Shown here: positions 29,680 to 44,461 of the stretch, one piece after another | Layout: each line of letters starts with the position of its first letter | How positions within the stretch are numbered: the first letter of the stretch is position 1 | Source: Spirodela intermedia | Taxonomy: Eukaryota; Streptophyta; Magnoliopsida; Alismatales; Araceae | DNA: 64,000 bases | NCBI GenBank assembly: GCA_902729315.2 | Contig: LR746278.1 | Coordinates: 2,325,001 to 2,389,000 of the forward strand | Direction of reading: 5' to 3' | The notes under the pieces: generated by a model | Seen by the model: only the letters and a program-made list of their open reading frames with translations | What the model was told of the DNA's origin: nothing | Database searches by the model: none | Position numbers and translations under genes: made by a program

Positions 29680-30069
29680 TTAGGATGATGTGATCGTCAC
29701 TAACGACGGAGTGAGAAGAGGGGCGCGCCGAAGCGCGGCCAGCCGGCGGTGGGAGTAGCGTTCTCGCATACCATGACGAAGCAGTCGTGGAAGTGAAGCC
29801 TGAGGAGCGGCGCCGCCACAGTCGCGTCCTTCGCGACGAAGCCGGCTACCGTCTCCCGCACGATGGTCTCTGCCTTGGGACACGTCTTCTTGTAGAACCC
29901 GACCCTCAGGCCTTAAGCATCCGCCTCCCTGAAGAGGACGGGGAGGAGAGCTGTACAGACCAAGAACGCCAAGAACGAGCTCCTCGATGCCATCATTCTC
30001 TTTCTGTGTCTCTCTGGGAATTCACTCTCTTTAGAAGGACGAAGTGACCTTGAACGATCTCAAGCCCTG

Positions 30070-30077
30070 TTTATATA
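30070..30077 (-). promoter_or_regulatory. TATA box of PRX-A
   Basis: TATATAAA on the minus strand, about 75 bp before the start codon. The same position in the other three peroxidase copies reads (T)ATATAAG followed by cacgg. Confidence 0.7.
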
Positions 30078-30229
30078 CACTTCTCCGAGAACCCCATCTT
30101 GCCACCTCTCTTGGTTTCTTCGTAAATGTCGGTCTTCATTCTCTCACTCTTTCTTAATGGAGAGTACTTGACAGCCGGAACGCAGGTCCCTTTGGGATCA
30201 GATCGATTGGGTCTAGACGACTGACGTTG

Positions 30230-30281
<52 letters not shown>

Positions 30282-31330
30282 TCAGAATATCACAAGTGGG
30301 TTTGACCAGGTCTGGCGCATGGAGGCCACACGCCTCGGTGGCTATTCTGTGCTGCTGCCGGGGTTTCGACCTCTTCATGTCATTGCGTGCGTAAGCACAT
30401 ATCAGATTTTCTCCTCCATTACACGTGATTTCTTAGTTGGGAGGGCTCGGCCACTCCCCGATAGGATAAGCTACTGTGTGGCAGTTCGTAGTCTAGTTTC
30501 CTGTACTAAATCCATCAAATTCTTCGTGCTTCCATGTCCAAAAAATTTATTATATGAAGTCTCGAACTTTCTCTGATCCGCCGACAGTTGGGATTCGAAA
30601 GCTTTGGCTCTTCGTCGTCACTATATTCCTAATCTTCTTCCTCCGAGTCTTCTTCCTTCCCTGGTTTGCCTAGAGGATCGGCGCTGAGAACACCGTGCGA
30701 GATCCCGAAGCATCAGAAGATTCCAAGTTCTCCTCTTACCATTTCCCAGACGCCCAGAAATAAAAAAGTTCAGAACCTGTGTGCTCTCCACGCGCTTACG
30801 GCTAACGAGTAGCGGAGAAGTCAGAGGAATATTCAGACCACACCACAAGCCGAGGACCAACACCATCAACAACACGCTGATCATAGGTCACAAGGATATC
30901 AAAGCAGTAAAATATATATATATATAGTCAAAGAGATAAATATTAAATTCATCGATACGAGATATAGTAAAAGAGATATATATATATATATATACATTAT
31001 ATATTTAGAAAAAGTGAAAAAAAAAATTAAAACGTTTCCCGATAAGAGAGTCAATGGGTTGAGAGCTTAAACCTGTAAGAATAAATATGTAAACATAGGA
31101 TCACAAAAACTCAATTTCTAAATAAAAGTGAGAATAAAATAGAAGATTAATTACCGAGTTATTAAAAATACAGATGAAAACAAGGCTTACACCAAACATC
31201 AAAGAATAAAATATTATTAATCCGTCGTCATCACAAAGGAAATACATGCCCCCCCTCTCCAAAGTATTATCGACTTACGTGTTGGATGAGGTGACCCCTA
31301 ACGGGTTAATGATGATGTGACAACCGTAAC

Positions 31331-31515
31331 ACCGCCCCCGAACGAGCCGTCCCATACTCCCCGAACAGGTCAGAGCTGACACTGCCCCCGAACAAGCCGC
31401 CTCTTACTCCCCGAACGGGTCAGAGCTGACACCGCCCCCGAACAAGCCGCCTCTTACTCCCCGAACGGGTCAGAGCTGACACCGCCCCTCAATCCCCGAA
31501 CGGGTCAGAGCGGAC
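31331..31515. repeat. 50-bp minisatellite, about 3.7 copies
   Basis: Copies at 31,331-31,380, 31,381-31,430, 31,431-31,480 and a shortened one at 31,481-31,515. Each has a ccgcccccgaac start, a ctcttactccccgaac middle and gggtcagagctgac end. The second and third copies differ at one base. It is absent from the matching place in unit 2 (about 50,757-50,800). Confidence 0.95.
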
Positions 31516-31635
31516 ACCGCCAACAAGACCACGTCCAGCCACGGACATAAAACCTAGGAGAAAAACCCGTAGCACCTGAGCATTGGTTTAGAACTTTATA
31601 GCTCCATTTTATTGTCATGCAATTGTTCCCTGCCC

Positions 31636-31640
<5 letters not shown>

Positions 31641-31699
<59 letters not shown>

Positions 31700-31720
31700 A
31701 TATATATATATATATATATC
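31641..31720. repeat. Compound (CT)n-(TA)n microsatellite
   Basis: About 27 CT units followed by about nine TA units. A (CT)n tract at 50,891-50,930 sits at the corresponding place of unit 2 without the TA part. Confidence 0.9.
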
Positions 31721-31922
31721 TATCTATCTTTTTGTACCAGTGTTTTGCACGGTCTAGATTGAACCTAATTTCTGAAAGTTTCTAAGGCCTGGAGTTTTAA
31801 CTGTGACAAGGCCAGGGATTTTTTAAGCAAGTGATGCAAAATGTGAAGATATTAAATACGCGGCGTAGTTAGCTCGAATCACACTACAAACGAGTTAAGT
31901 GAATCAAGAACTTTGACTTGGA

Positions 31923-32155
31923 CCTGTTCATCTTCCCTGTCTCTCCAAAGTCTTCCTTGCGCGTTGGAAGAAGCACGTCTCATCGCCGTCACCGAATCTC
32001 CCCGTATCGTCCTACCCTGGGCCATTAGATATTATATTCCTGTTCATCTTCCCTGTCTCTCCAAAGTCTTCTTTGCGCGTTGGAAGAAACACATCTCATC
32101 GCTGTCATCAACTCTCCCCGCATCGTCCTACCCGGCCATGAGCTTGGGCGGCAGA
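31923..32155. repeat. Tandem duplication, period about 116 bp
   Basis: The segment beginning cctgttcatcttccctgtct occurs at 31,923 and again at 32,039, with several substitutions. Unit 2 has a single copy at about 51,189. Confidence 0.8.
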
Positions 32156-32999
32156 TGAAAGTAGTCAAATACCTTTCAAACATTGGTAGATTCTTGCTCA
32201 TCGTTAAGTTGTTAAACCCATATTTTAACGTAGATAAGAAGAAAAGTCCATCAAAAAGCTCAACAGTTGGCAGAACGTGGCATCGGCTGATGGGTGTTAT
32301 TTACTTTTTCTTTTCGACAAGTCCAAAAACTATTTGAAGTAGTCAGCCAGTTAAACGTCTTTTTCTACCGGGTGAGTAGAAAGGTCTACAAAATCAAAGG
32401 GAGAACCATTTAAGTTTGATTATAACTCAAGCTCATCGGGTCCAAAATAGACAATGTTAGGCAACTAAGCTCAGTCGAGCCTCTGTTCTTCGCTGATGAG
32501 ACCAGCGAAGAACAGACGGTTGTTTGTTTTTGTAAAAGCCTCGATAAGGTAAAATACTAACACGATACGCGGAGTACATCTCAATTTGGATGGAGATTGA
32601 CCGCCGTGACGCAAATGGCCATTGGGACGTCTTCGTATCTCTCGCCGACGAGATTTGTCGTCTCCTTTGTTATAAATCAAAGAGAACAGACGGGAATCCC
32701 GCGTGGTGCTCATCGAGGCAGACCTCATGGCTCGTGGTTTCCACGAGCCTAGAAAACCTTGGAGACTAGGAGAAGACCTGGCCAAACCTTACCCCGTAAT
32801 ATTCTGGAGCGAGCGAGACAGTGACAGAGAGAGGGAGAGAGAGAGAGGTCCACATCAGTGGTCTATATCCAATTTGTCGGAGGCTGAAAGTCATCTGCGA
32901 TCCAGCTGTCAAGTTCTCTCCTGATAAAAAAAAAGAGAGAATGAAGACAACATTTTATGAAGCCAAGAGAGATCACGATATGAGGTTCTTTGAGATGTG

Positions 33000-33007
33000 T
33001 ATATAAG
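33000..33007 (+). promoter_or_regulatory. TATA box of PRX-B
   Basis: TATATAAG followed by cacgg, 76 bp before the PRX-B start codon. The block is shared in sequence and position with PRX-C and PRX-D. Confidence 0.75.
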
Positions 33008-33075
33008 CACGGTCTGAGATCGTTCAAAGTCACTTCGTCCTTCTAAACAGAGAGTGAGTTCCCAGAGAGACACAG

Positions 33076-34411
<1,336 letters not shown>

Positions 34412-34454
34412 TATATATATATATATATATATAACAGAAACCGCGTCCTCTGTA

Positions 34455-34485
<31 letters not shown>

Positions 34486-35770
34486 ATATATATATATATA
34501 TATATATATAGATGTATGTATATATATGGGAGAGAGGGTTACACCGAGTGCAGAAAAGTGGAAATGTGTGAGATTTCTTTTTGAGAAAATAATCATACAC
34601 GTATTTACCTGCCCCCTTCTGCAAGATGGGTTTCGGGCAGGTAAATTCGGAATTTGTTCACCTTCTTGGATCACGGAGCTGTGACACCATCTCTGGATTC
34701 AAAAGACCATGTAATAGAGCGTAATAGCCCTGACATATAAAGGACTAAGCTTGGTATGTAATCGCTAATTTTTATGGACCTAGTTCATGTCTGATTCGAT
34801 CATCGTTCGAAGTTATACGGTTTCTCATTTGCCTATTATTTTTTTATTTTTTTATCATTTTTATCCTATTGTGTATAAGTGTGCGGATTTCATTGGTCAG
34901 GCCTGACTTGGCCCGCCTAGCTCAATACAGCTCATAGTATCCTCAACGAAATTCCGGATTGCCTAGATGTATATTTGTGAGCTATCACGCGTTGATCAAA
35001 AGGTGATCAAATTCACGCTAAGAACTCGGTCAAGATAGAGACGGCGACAGTAGTCGCACGAGATTAATTGGCTAATTATTAAATGGTTTCTAGAACAATG
35101 TCGATAGTGATGTATACTTATTATATTGAACATGATCGTGGGAAAAAATATTGTAGAGGCTAAATTATTAGTGTACTATTTCTCGATTATCTCATGAAAA
35201 ATTAGTCTTTAGAATAAAATTTGATGGAAAGAAATATAAATAAGCAAAGGATGCAATAAGTTACTGAAAATGACATCTCTCTAGTTCAGTATGGCGGCTG
35301 TCTACGAGTTGTCTCAAGAAAGAGTAATGGGTTGACCAAGTGAAGTCGAATCTGTCGCAGAGTAGAAATCCGGAAAAAACCTACTTCGTTGACCCCGGGT
35401 CACTCATTTCGGGTAAGTAGTGAGGAAATATGCGATAAAGTTGCCTTCGGTAATCACAGATATTTAGTAAGTCTACATCTTTCTGACTTTTTCCTCTATA
35501 GAGAACGATCTCTCGGTTACTACTTCCATCAAAATTCTCCGACCCGACTCTCCAGCGATCTCCCCCCAACCGCTCCCCCTCCCCCGGAACGGCCACCGTA
35601 GCATCTTCCCCCCGTCACACCCCCCCCCAACCCCGCGTCGGTTGACTAGCCTCCCACTACCTTCTCGTAAAGACCCTCGTGCCTTTCCTATCTCCGGGAT
35701 CCTGAACCGTACCACTCCCGCCGCCCGTCACCGCCCCTCATTCTGAACAGCCCGTGCATACCCAGTGGCC
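34412..35770. other. 3' flank of PRX-B shared with PRX-D
   Basis: Starts with (TA)n and (CT)n tracts (34,412-34,511), then sequence collinear with 53,790-55,014 of unit 2, including a C-rich stretch at about 35,560-35,640. Open frames here (for example 35,473-35,715, minus) are composition-driven. No gene is seen. Confidence 0.6.
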
Positions 35771-38700
35771 TTCGCCTTCTCCCCCTCAAAACCTTCTCAG
35801 ATTTGGCTTCCGAAACTTTCCCTCTGTGGCGCCTCTGACCAAAATCCACATCTTTCTGTGTTCCGGCGGTCTTCTTGCGGTAGGTCGATTATTAAGGCAG
35901 ATCTCATTTGCGGCGGCGGCATTATCCCATAGGATACCGTAATTAAAGGTGAATTCTTACTGCATTGATTTTGACGATATGCTGAACTTTTTCCAGAGAC
36001 GGTCTAAAATGGTTGAAGTATGATCACATGATATCCATTTAAAATGATTAAGAAACTCAGGATGAGGAATGTTCTTCATCTCATAAATGTTCATGCGACT
36101 ATGTTAAATGCTTTAAATTTCCCATGGGTACATTACAGGAAACGGCTGAAAATACTGTGAATTTAGGATTCCTTACGTGAAGTAGTTTGTGGAGAAGACG
36201 GATACATTTATATAAGTGCTTTATACGTACACGCATCAATATGAAGGTGAAACAGTTGAGAAATTATAATCGCAAAAATTTCCGGTAAAAGCAGTTGGAC
36301 GTTAGCAACCATGGGATCGCAGCCATCATGGAGAAAGAGGCTTCCCCAGGCCTTTTCATATCTTATTTGGGATTTTTTATCTGTTTTCCAGGGACATTGT
36401 GCATTTTTCTATTTTTATTTTAACATCATAGCTGAATATTTTATTAAATGCAGTCAGACTTTTCATTTGAAATGGTTATATATTTTAGAAAATCTCCAAA
36501 CACAATGAACTCTTTTTCTCATAAAATGTGAGAGGATTTATTGTGATACTCATAGCGGCATTATTTTGTATTGGCTCTGTTGCAAATAAAACTGTGTCAT
36601 GTACCATGGGAGTTTGTTCTCATGGCTTTTCCATATCAACTTCTTATTCATCAAGCTATAAGCGTCTTTTCCTGTTAAAATATTTTGCATTGCCTTCTAT
36701 ACCTCTGATGACGTTGATTTGGGGTACAAACTTTCTGAAGATTTCTATCTGGAGATTTCTTATGAAACAGAAACTTCAGTTTAGGCTTTTTTTCTAATTT
36801 TTTATTTTTATACCAAAGAAGGGTGATACCTTCTCACCTGTCCGCAACAAAACCTACTCTTCCTCAAAAAAAAATGACGGAAAATGTGCTAACTCCCATG
36901 ACATGTACTCCTTTGGATGGCCATTCGTTTGTATCTCGTAGGGTTGCACGGTCTCTGTTCAAGTAATAATATTTAGGATTTGGTTACTTCATGTGTGCTT
37001 ATTTACCTATATAAATGACCTCAGTCTAGACAGAGATGACACTTCTCAAGTTTTTGGCTCAGCCTTGTTGTCCACCCTGAAGGATTTCTATGTACAGCTC
37101 ATTGCTCATACATGTTGATGGCAGGGCTTAGTGTCGGAGAATGGCATGGATGGCGTTGTTCCTTTGCTTACTCACCCAGGAAAACCACCCTCTTAGGGAT
37201 ATGTGATAAGCTTTAATTCGGCACCACATATTTTGTATGTAGTTTTCTGATGAATTATTTACTAATTCTGGTTATGGATTCTCCATTATATCTGATGTTA
37301 TTAGGATCATCAGGTCATCCAGCTCAAAACGAATTTCCAATTAGTGAATCGGGGCCATCTTTATAGTCACTTTTTTAAAAAAACTGATTTGGGTGATTTT
37401 CTGTTCGCCCTCATTCACATTTTTATTTCTGTAATAATCAATACGGGACAATGCTTGAAACCTTTTTATTAACTATATAAGTGGGATAGTAGTTGAACGC
37501 TAAATCCATATTATTTTGTGATCAGTTGAATTATAACTGCAGGATTTCAGTTCTCATGTATGCTTTTCAACTTTAGGCTTGGGGGCAACGTTAAAGAACG
37601 CCAAGTTCCCTTCCTTGCCTGTTGTAGCATCACTTCTTCAAGTTTCGTAATGGAGGGTTCCTGCATTTGACTCCAAGCCTGTTCTGGCTTCGGCTACTTC
37701 AATAGAAATCTTCATCAGCCACGATTCAGAACCTGGCGGGTTGTTGCACCTCTTTCTACTAGACGAGCATGTGTCTCCCTCTCTTTATCATGCGCATGGT
37801 TTACTCTGCCAAAATAATATTTGGGTGCCATATTTTTGCATTCGGCAATGTTTTTTGAATCGATCCATTTTTTTTTTTCTGTTCCAATCCTTTGGAGAGT
37901 CACCTTTTTTAATTTATTGACCTACCTGCCGAATGCCAAAAATGTCGACCTCCTATGTTTTGAAGTTGATCAATGAATATCTCTAAAGTTTCTTTTGGGC
38001 ATATTTTTTGACCTAACTGGTCTTATGATAGACACTTCCATAGATCTCTACTGTGATGTACGTGACCTTCTGAATGATATCAATGCTATCCCATTAAACA
38101 GAAAGATGATATATTGTCTCCTTCATGAGGAAGAGCAGAATTTTTAGTAGCCAAGTGCTTGATAAAATGAGATGAGGAAGATGGTGGATTGAAAATTATG
38201 GTTTAACCTTAAAAGAAATTTACTATATTGTGACTAAGATTTTGGGTGCTTACCATAGGCCTCAATTGGATGGGTTTTGGTACAATAGACATCGAGGATC
38301 TATGGAATTGTATAGATGTATTTGCCTAAGGGGTATTTTTAGTGCCTGCCATAGGAAGGTGATCTAATTCTTTTGACGAGGGAATCTTACTTTTGTCATA
38401 GTGGTGTTTAGAATCAGTTGAATGTGATCCAAGACTTCTTTAGATTGGGTACGGGGCTCAAGTGTATGTGATGGGCATCTCCAATTTAACAAGGTTGTGG
38501 TATGTCAGGTGTATCATAAAAGATGTCATGAATGAATGGAAGCAAAATAATGCATGTTTTTGGAGAATCCATCATTTTTGGAGAAGAAGTGATTAGGTTT
38601 CCAGCTACGCAGAATGGAAAGGTTTGCAGATTTTATTAGAAATGTAATTTGATGACTTAATAGACATGAGTCAATTTGTGGGATCTTGATAGAGATTATT

Positions 38701-38833
38701 TACATATATATTGCAAGAGATAGACTTAACAATAGGTCTTATGGATCAACAAAATCAAGTTTCATCTTTTTGCAGTCTAACACAGCCTATTGAAGACTTA
38801 TTCATAGAACATTCATTTTGGTTATGCGGATAT
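35771..38833. other. Unit 1-specific AT-rich region, possible exon remnants
   Basis: No complete gene is recognised. Two short stretches look like exons after good acceptor sites: 37,125-37,196, reading GLVSENGMDGVVPLLTHPGK to a stop, and 37,577-37,650, reading LGATLKNAKFPSLPVVASLL to a stop. A frame at 35,754-35,942 begins right where homology to unit 2 ends. These may be pieces of a decayed or unrecognised gene. Confidence 0.35.
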
Positions 38834-41800
38834 GATACAATCATCTATGATAAGATCAAATCTGAGCAAGTAGTAGAGATTAAAATACTTGTATGTTGTT
38901 TGTCCCGCACGAGAGATGATCTTGTATGGACCAAAGAACTTTCTGGAGAGTTTCTCATTCACCTTTTTTTTTTAGAGATTTCATTATGTAGGGGTGAAGT
39001 CGTAGGAATACCTAGTCATTGACATAAAACTTTGTGGGTCATCGGTGTCGATTTGCCTTAAGTTTCATTTGAGACAGGCAATGCTTTAGTAAGTTTAGAA
39101 TTTGGTATCACTCTAGTAGTTGCTGGTCCACGATAGAGATTGATGAGAGAAAATGCCCATAATTGATGATAGTCAGTGGATCTTGACCATAGATTGCTTC
39201 ATATAGAGTAGTTTTAATGGAGTGATAGATAGTGTTATAAGATAATTCTGCTCAATGCAGCTAGGACTGTCAATTCTTTAATCAATTTGATAAAAGACAT
39301 CTTAGATACGATTCTAAGGATTAGTTTACTACCTCGATTTGCCATCAGTCTTAAGGGTGATAAGATATGACATTTGGAGTTAAATCTCTTGTAGCTTGCA
39401 TAATTTGTAGTAGATTGTTGATGAATACTTTGTCATGATCCAAAATAAGGGATTTAAGTAGGTCATAGAAACAAACTACTTTTTTTGCAAAAGCCTGCAC
39501 CACCTGTGGTGCTGAAAATTAATATTTTAATACTAAAAATGTACTTATTAAGACGATCCACCACAATTAATATAGTATTAAACCCATTAGATTTAGGTAG
39601 ATCCTCTATGAAGTCTATAGAAAGATCTTTCCATACTTGATGAAGGATGAGCAGTGACTACAATAAACTTGTAGGAAATAGAGATGAAATTTTATTCCTT
39701 TGACATACTTGGCTATTCTTCATATATTTGTTAATAATCATTTTCATGCCCTTCTAAAAGACAGGTTAGGTGAGTCTTTGGTATATGCGCAAAAAGTTTT
39801 CGTGACCTTTAATTAATGAATCATAAACTTTTCTTAGTAGTAATGGCATTAAGAATGAATTAGATGGTAATACTAACTTGTTTTAAGAGAGAAGTACGCC
39901 ATGGTGTCAAGAGAAATGAGGAACTTCCAACTCTTTGGTCAATAATTCCACAATAGGATAACGCGTGATATCTTAAGAGATTCTTGTTGGACAATTGTAG
40001 AATTTAGTAGATAGGGTTGGGAGATTGAAGTTATCCCCAAGTCCCCCATGTGAGATGTTCAGGATAAGGCATCAACCATAATATTAAGTTGTCCCTTTTT
40101 ATACTTGATAATAAAGTTGAATCCCAACATGATAAGTTATTTATAATATTGGGGATGAACATATCGTTGTTCAATAAGATATTTCAGACTATATTAGTCT
40201 ATTTGTATGATGAAAAAATTATGAATTAAATAGTGTTGCCATTTGTGCACTATTTTGACATTAGCGATAAGTTTCCTTTTATCAGTTGATTTGAGTTGGT
40301 GTTTATATGAAAGAACTTGAGTGTAGAAAGCCACTGGTCTTCCTATTTATATTAGTACCTCACCTTTTCCATGGTCGGATGCATTTGTTTCAAGAACAAA
40401 AGGTAATGTAAAATCTGATAAAATAAGAACAGGTGTAGAAGTCATTGTCTTTTTAAGCTGGAAAAATGTTGCTTGAGAAGATAGACTCCATGTATAAGAG
40501 TTCTTCTTGAGTAATCAGGTTAGGGGTCAAGCGATTGAGGCATAGTTGGTCACAAATTTCTTGTAATAATCCGTGAGGCCCAAAAATCTCATTAGCTCTT
40601 TAATATTCTTTGGAGGTGGCCAATTGATCATGGCTGAGATCTTTCTTTTGTCTGTGACCATGTCTTCAATAGAAATCTAATGGCTTAGATATTCAATACA
40701 AGGTTGGACAAAATTGACATTTGTTGACATTGATATGTAAGTTGTTCTTAGATAGGATAATAAAGATTTGTTCAAATGTTCATCTTGATCTTGTAGATTA
40801 TAGCTATAAACTAAGAGATCATTAAAAAATATGAGTACAAATTTCCTTAGAAAAGGCCAAAATAGTTCATTCATAAGTGACTAGAAAGTAGTCAATGTAT
40901 TGGAGAAATCGAAAGGCATGAAGATAAATTCATATCTAAGCTCGTTCATAAGTGACTAAAAAGTAGTCGGTGCCTATTGTGGGTTTTAAATGTTGTCTTT
41001 GGGATGTCTAAGGCCTTCATACAAATTTGATAATATCCTGACTTCAAAATTCAACTTAGAGAAAATACTCATACTTTGCTACTCATCAATCAACTCATTC
41101 CACAATAGGTATAGGGTATCTGTTGGGAACCTGGACAACGAAGCCTCCTCCTTAGATAAAGATGTCTTCGACACATTTAGTAAGAACAACTTCAATTATT
41201 TAAATTTTTTGTTGGAGTCGTAACCTTGTTTTGAGCATGATAGTCTACATAGAATCGCCATCTCCCATACTTTTTCTTCACCAATCAAATAGGGTTGGCT
41301 TAAAAGCTCTATGAGGGTTGAATAAATTCTACTATTAGGAGTTCTTATACTAGTTTATCAATTTCGTCCTTTTGGAAGTAGAAATATCAATATGGCCGTA
41401 GGTTCATCGGTTTGCTATTTGGAACAATGTTGATGGAATGATCCACCCCACACTCTGATGGTAATCTGATTATAAGAGAAAAAACATATAGGAATAATTG
41501 TTTAAATTTAGATTCAATTTTAGTGGCCTCGGTGGTACTCATTGATTCTTGTTGTAGTTGTACCTAATGTAACTTCAAGAAGTTTAGTGGCTATTTACTA
41601 ATGATTTTCTGCAGCATCTTTAGTAATAGTTCTAATTTAGATAATTTTGGATCTCCTTTGAAGAGTTTCACTATACCATTTACTATAAACTTCATAGTTA
41701 ACTTTCCCAATTTACATGTATCCATCCTATTGGGTTGAGTTATTGCATTCCTAATATCACATTAATGCTCTCTAATGTGAGTGGTAGAAAGTTTTCAGTG

Positions 41801-43225
41801 ATGTCTAAGCCTTGAACTTGTAAAAAAATACCCTTACAAATTTTGTTACCTTAGAAGGCCTCTCAATTTTCCATGAGGATTTCATAATTCATGGCTTCTA
41901 TGTAAAGTACTTCAAGGCATGCACATAACTCTAAATATATGAAATTATGTATTGCACCTAAATCAATTAGGATGGTAATCATTTGTCCTTGTAGTGTCCC
42001 CTCTATTTTCATTGTGCTTGCTTGCGTGAGTCTTACCATCGAGTTTAAGGAAACTTGTGCTATGAACATTGTTCCTCCTTCTGTTGGTTGAGACTCTTCA
42101 TCTCTAAAATCTTGTACCATATCCTCAAAAGTTTCATGGTCATCTTTATGAACAATTAGAATTTGTAATTGTTTTTTGCAACGATGTTTTGGGCCAAATT
42201 TTTCCTTAAAGTGATAGCAATATTCTTTTTCATGGTGGCTCTAATACTCTACATTAGTCAATGTGATTGATTTCCAATACCTATTATCCCTCCTTGTTGC
42301 TTGCAGTGGAGGATTGCTCTTGAACTTCCATTCTATGAGGGGGGTTGAGTGCTTAGTCTTCTCTTGTTCATTATATAGTATAGATAAATGATTGTTAGTA
42401 TGTTTACTATAAGTAAAGTTATCTTGTTAAGAAGACTTGAGTAAATGATTGTCCTAAATTTCTCAAAGAGTACGAATGCATTGTCCTACTTCTATTGGGC
42501 ACATAAAGGCCAGCTTTACTTGAATCTCCGATTTTAGACCCTTCATATAAGTATTCTCTATGACCACATCTTGTAGTTTCAGTAGATAAGTAGAAAGACA
42601 CTTGTACTCAGCTCGATATTCTTGGACTAACTAATCCTATTGGAGATTTAAGAATTTGTAGAATGTGTTTCCCTTTGCCATATTGCTAAAGTATTTTCTC
42701 AATTATATTTAGAAATCTTGTCAGTTGTAGAAAATATACCTTTCATCTTTTCATAAGTATCATTCTAACGTCAAATCTTTGAATTTCATCATTGTCATTT
42801 CTAGTTGGTCTGGTTTCTCTACTTTGATTAGTTTGAAGAACCTCTTAGTACATCTTAACCAACCCTCTTAGATGAATATTAGTACCTCATTCATAATATA
42901 TTCATGGGGATGATAGGGAGGTAGTACCTCATGTCATGATTCTGATTGTTTTGATTGACAACTTGATGTCAACTTCAAAGTAGAATGTTTCTTTTTCTTC
43001 AAGGCCTCCAATCTTGTACATATGTTAGTTGGAATTGCTACATATTTTGTAGGAGTCGATGCATCAAATCCGTGGATTCCTCCTTTATTTTCTATATGTC
43101 TTTGATCATCCTTTTTTGGAATGCTCAAAGATTTTTGTTGTCTACTTCTAAGGCTTCAAAATGTATATCTAACATCTTTGGCATTATTGTGCATGTCATC
43201 GCAAGATCACGACTCTAATATTAAT
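38834..43225 (-). mobile_element. Decayed Ty3/gypsy retrotransposon, minus strand
   Basis: Reading the minus strand from 43,225 downward: a primer-site-like attagagtcgtga (about 43,205-43,220), gag remnants (42,930-43,130 and 42,419-42,601), protease with LIDLGAIHNFI near 41,955 (active DSG replaced by DLG), reverse transcriptase near 41,300-40,650 with FFNDLLVYS in place of FDDILVYS, RNase H around 40,500-40,150, integrase zinc-finger and core at 39,900-39,080 (DLSIDFIEDLPKSNGFNTIL). Protease-RT-integrase order is that of gypsy. Short similar sequences at 38,836-38,893 and 43,226-43,283 may be LTR remnants. Many stops and frameshifts; inactive. Confidence 0.85.
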
Positions 43226-44213
43226 GATATGATCCTCTATGATAGGATCGAATTTGAGCAAGCAGTAGAGACAAAAATATTTTGTATTGAACTCACAAAG
43301 TCTTGTTAGTGATGAGAGTCAAAATTGTGGGAAGGACAATCTTCCTGAATATAGAGATGAAAAGGGAGAAGAAGAGTAAGGTAGGGAACAATGTCTGAGA
43401 CGGTTCCCTGCTTCTCTAAAGTACCAACTTTGCCACCATAAAATCTATCTTCTCGTGTTATATTTTATAATCTCTCTCACATGCTGTGCACGTGCTCCTT
43501 TCCTACATCTTTTGTAGGTCAGTAGTAAGATCATATTAGAATAGAAAGAGAATGAGGGATCAGCCAATGCAAACACAATTTCCCTTGTGAAAAGGTTTCA
43601 AAAAAGAGAAGGCTAGGCAAAGCATCTACTCTTCAAAAGGATATACAAAGAATTGTCAATATGAGAAAAATGAACTAGAAAGAAAGGGGTAAATGATTTT
43701 AAGCCTAATTTGAGAAGTTATAGTGTTTCAATTTTTAACGTGGAAAAATAATGATAGGGCTACATCTAAGGAAATAGAAGCAACTTCATTTGGAGTGGAA
43801 TATTTGCATATGAAAATGCTTCAATTTAGCAAATATCAGTCAATTTTTGGGTCAAATTGACCTAGAATCAAGTATAAATTAGTTGATCTGGCTAAGTCTG
43901 GTTGCCCCAATTGGTTGAAATAGATTCTCATTTACACTACTTTGGCTGATCTGATCTGTGCGGCCACCTAATCCAATGTCATTGCTGAGAAAAGACTACT
44001 TTTCATGTAAGTGAATATTCTGGTCACCTATGCAATTAAATGAATATTCTAATTGCTTGAAAAATAATCAAATGCTATCCCTATAAGAGAAGCATATGAA
44101 GACAACATCCATTTGGAGAAAATCAATATGAAATTGTGTTATTTATATGAATTTATCTAGTATATTCTGTGTCAAACCACCTGGAGTTCTTTAATGTTAT
44201 TAGATGGTTCTCG
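43226..44213. other. AT-rich spacer, nothing recognised
   Basis: Probably the remaining part of a gypsy LTR followed by unclassified AT-rich sequence. No gene or clear repeat was seen. Confidence 0.4.
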
Positions 44214-44461
44214 TACTAGTTTAATAAGTTTAGTTTATGTTTGAAACGCATGTAGATGAACATCAATTTTTAGCTCAATCATAAGTTGATGTATAGGAGG
44301 ATTTCATGATCTATGAATACTTATTGATTTATGTGATCCATAGAATTCCATTTCTATGTGCCTTGAGGGGACAGCAATCCAAGTTATGTTAATAGATAAA
44401 ACTCGTCTATAAGTTATTCAGATAGTAAACTGACTCAGCATCCGTTAGGCTACTTCAACCA
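44214..44461 (-). repeat. LTR-like segment, single copy related to the 55-kb palindrome
   Basis: Matches the right arm of the inverted repeat at 55,333-55,581 with moderate divergence. Read on the minus strand it starts TGGTTGAAGTAGCC and resembles an LTR. Confidence 0.65.

Larger units (their letters stand above)
29997..33075. other. Divergent intergenic region between PRX-A and PRX-B
   Basis: This 3.1-kb spacer carries the two inverted peroxidase promoters at its ends. Between them lie a (CT)n tract (30,233-30,279), a 50-bp minisatellite, a compound microsatellite and a 116-bp tandem duplication. It is collinear with 49,623-52,453 of unit 2 except for the minisatellite. Short open frames such as 30,621-30,884 are not convincing genes. 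Confidence 0.7.

Noticed and set aside
31331-31515. Direct repeats as a CRISPR-like array
   Set aside because: The copies are contiguous without unique spacers, and the DNA is plant nuclear; it is a minisatellite.
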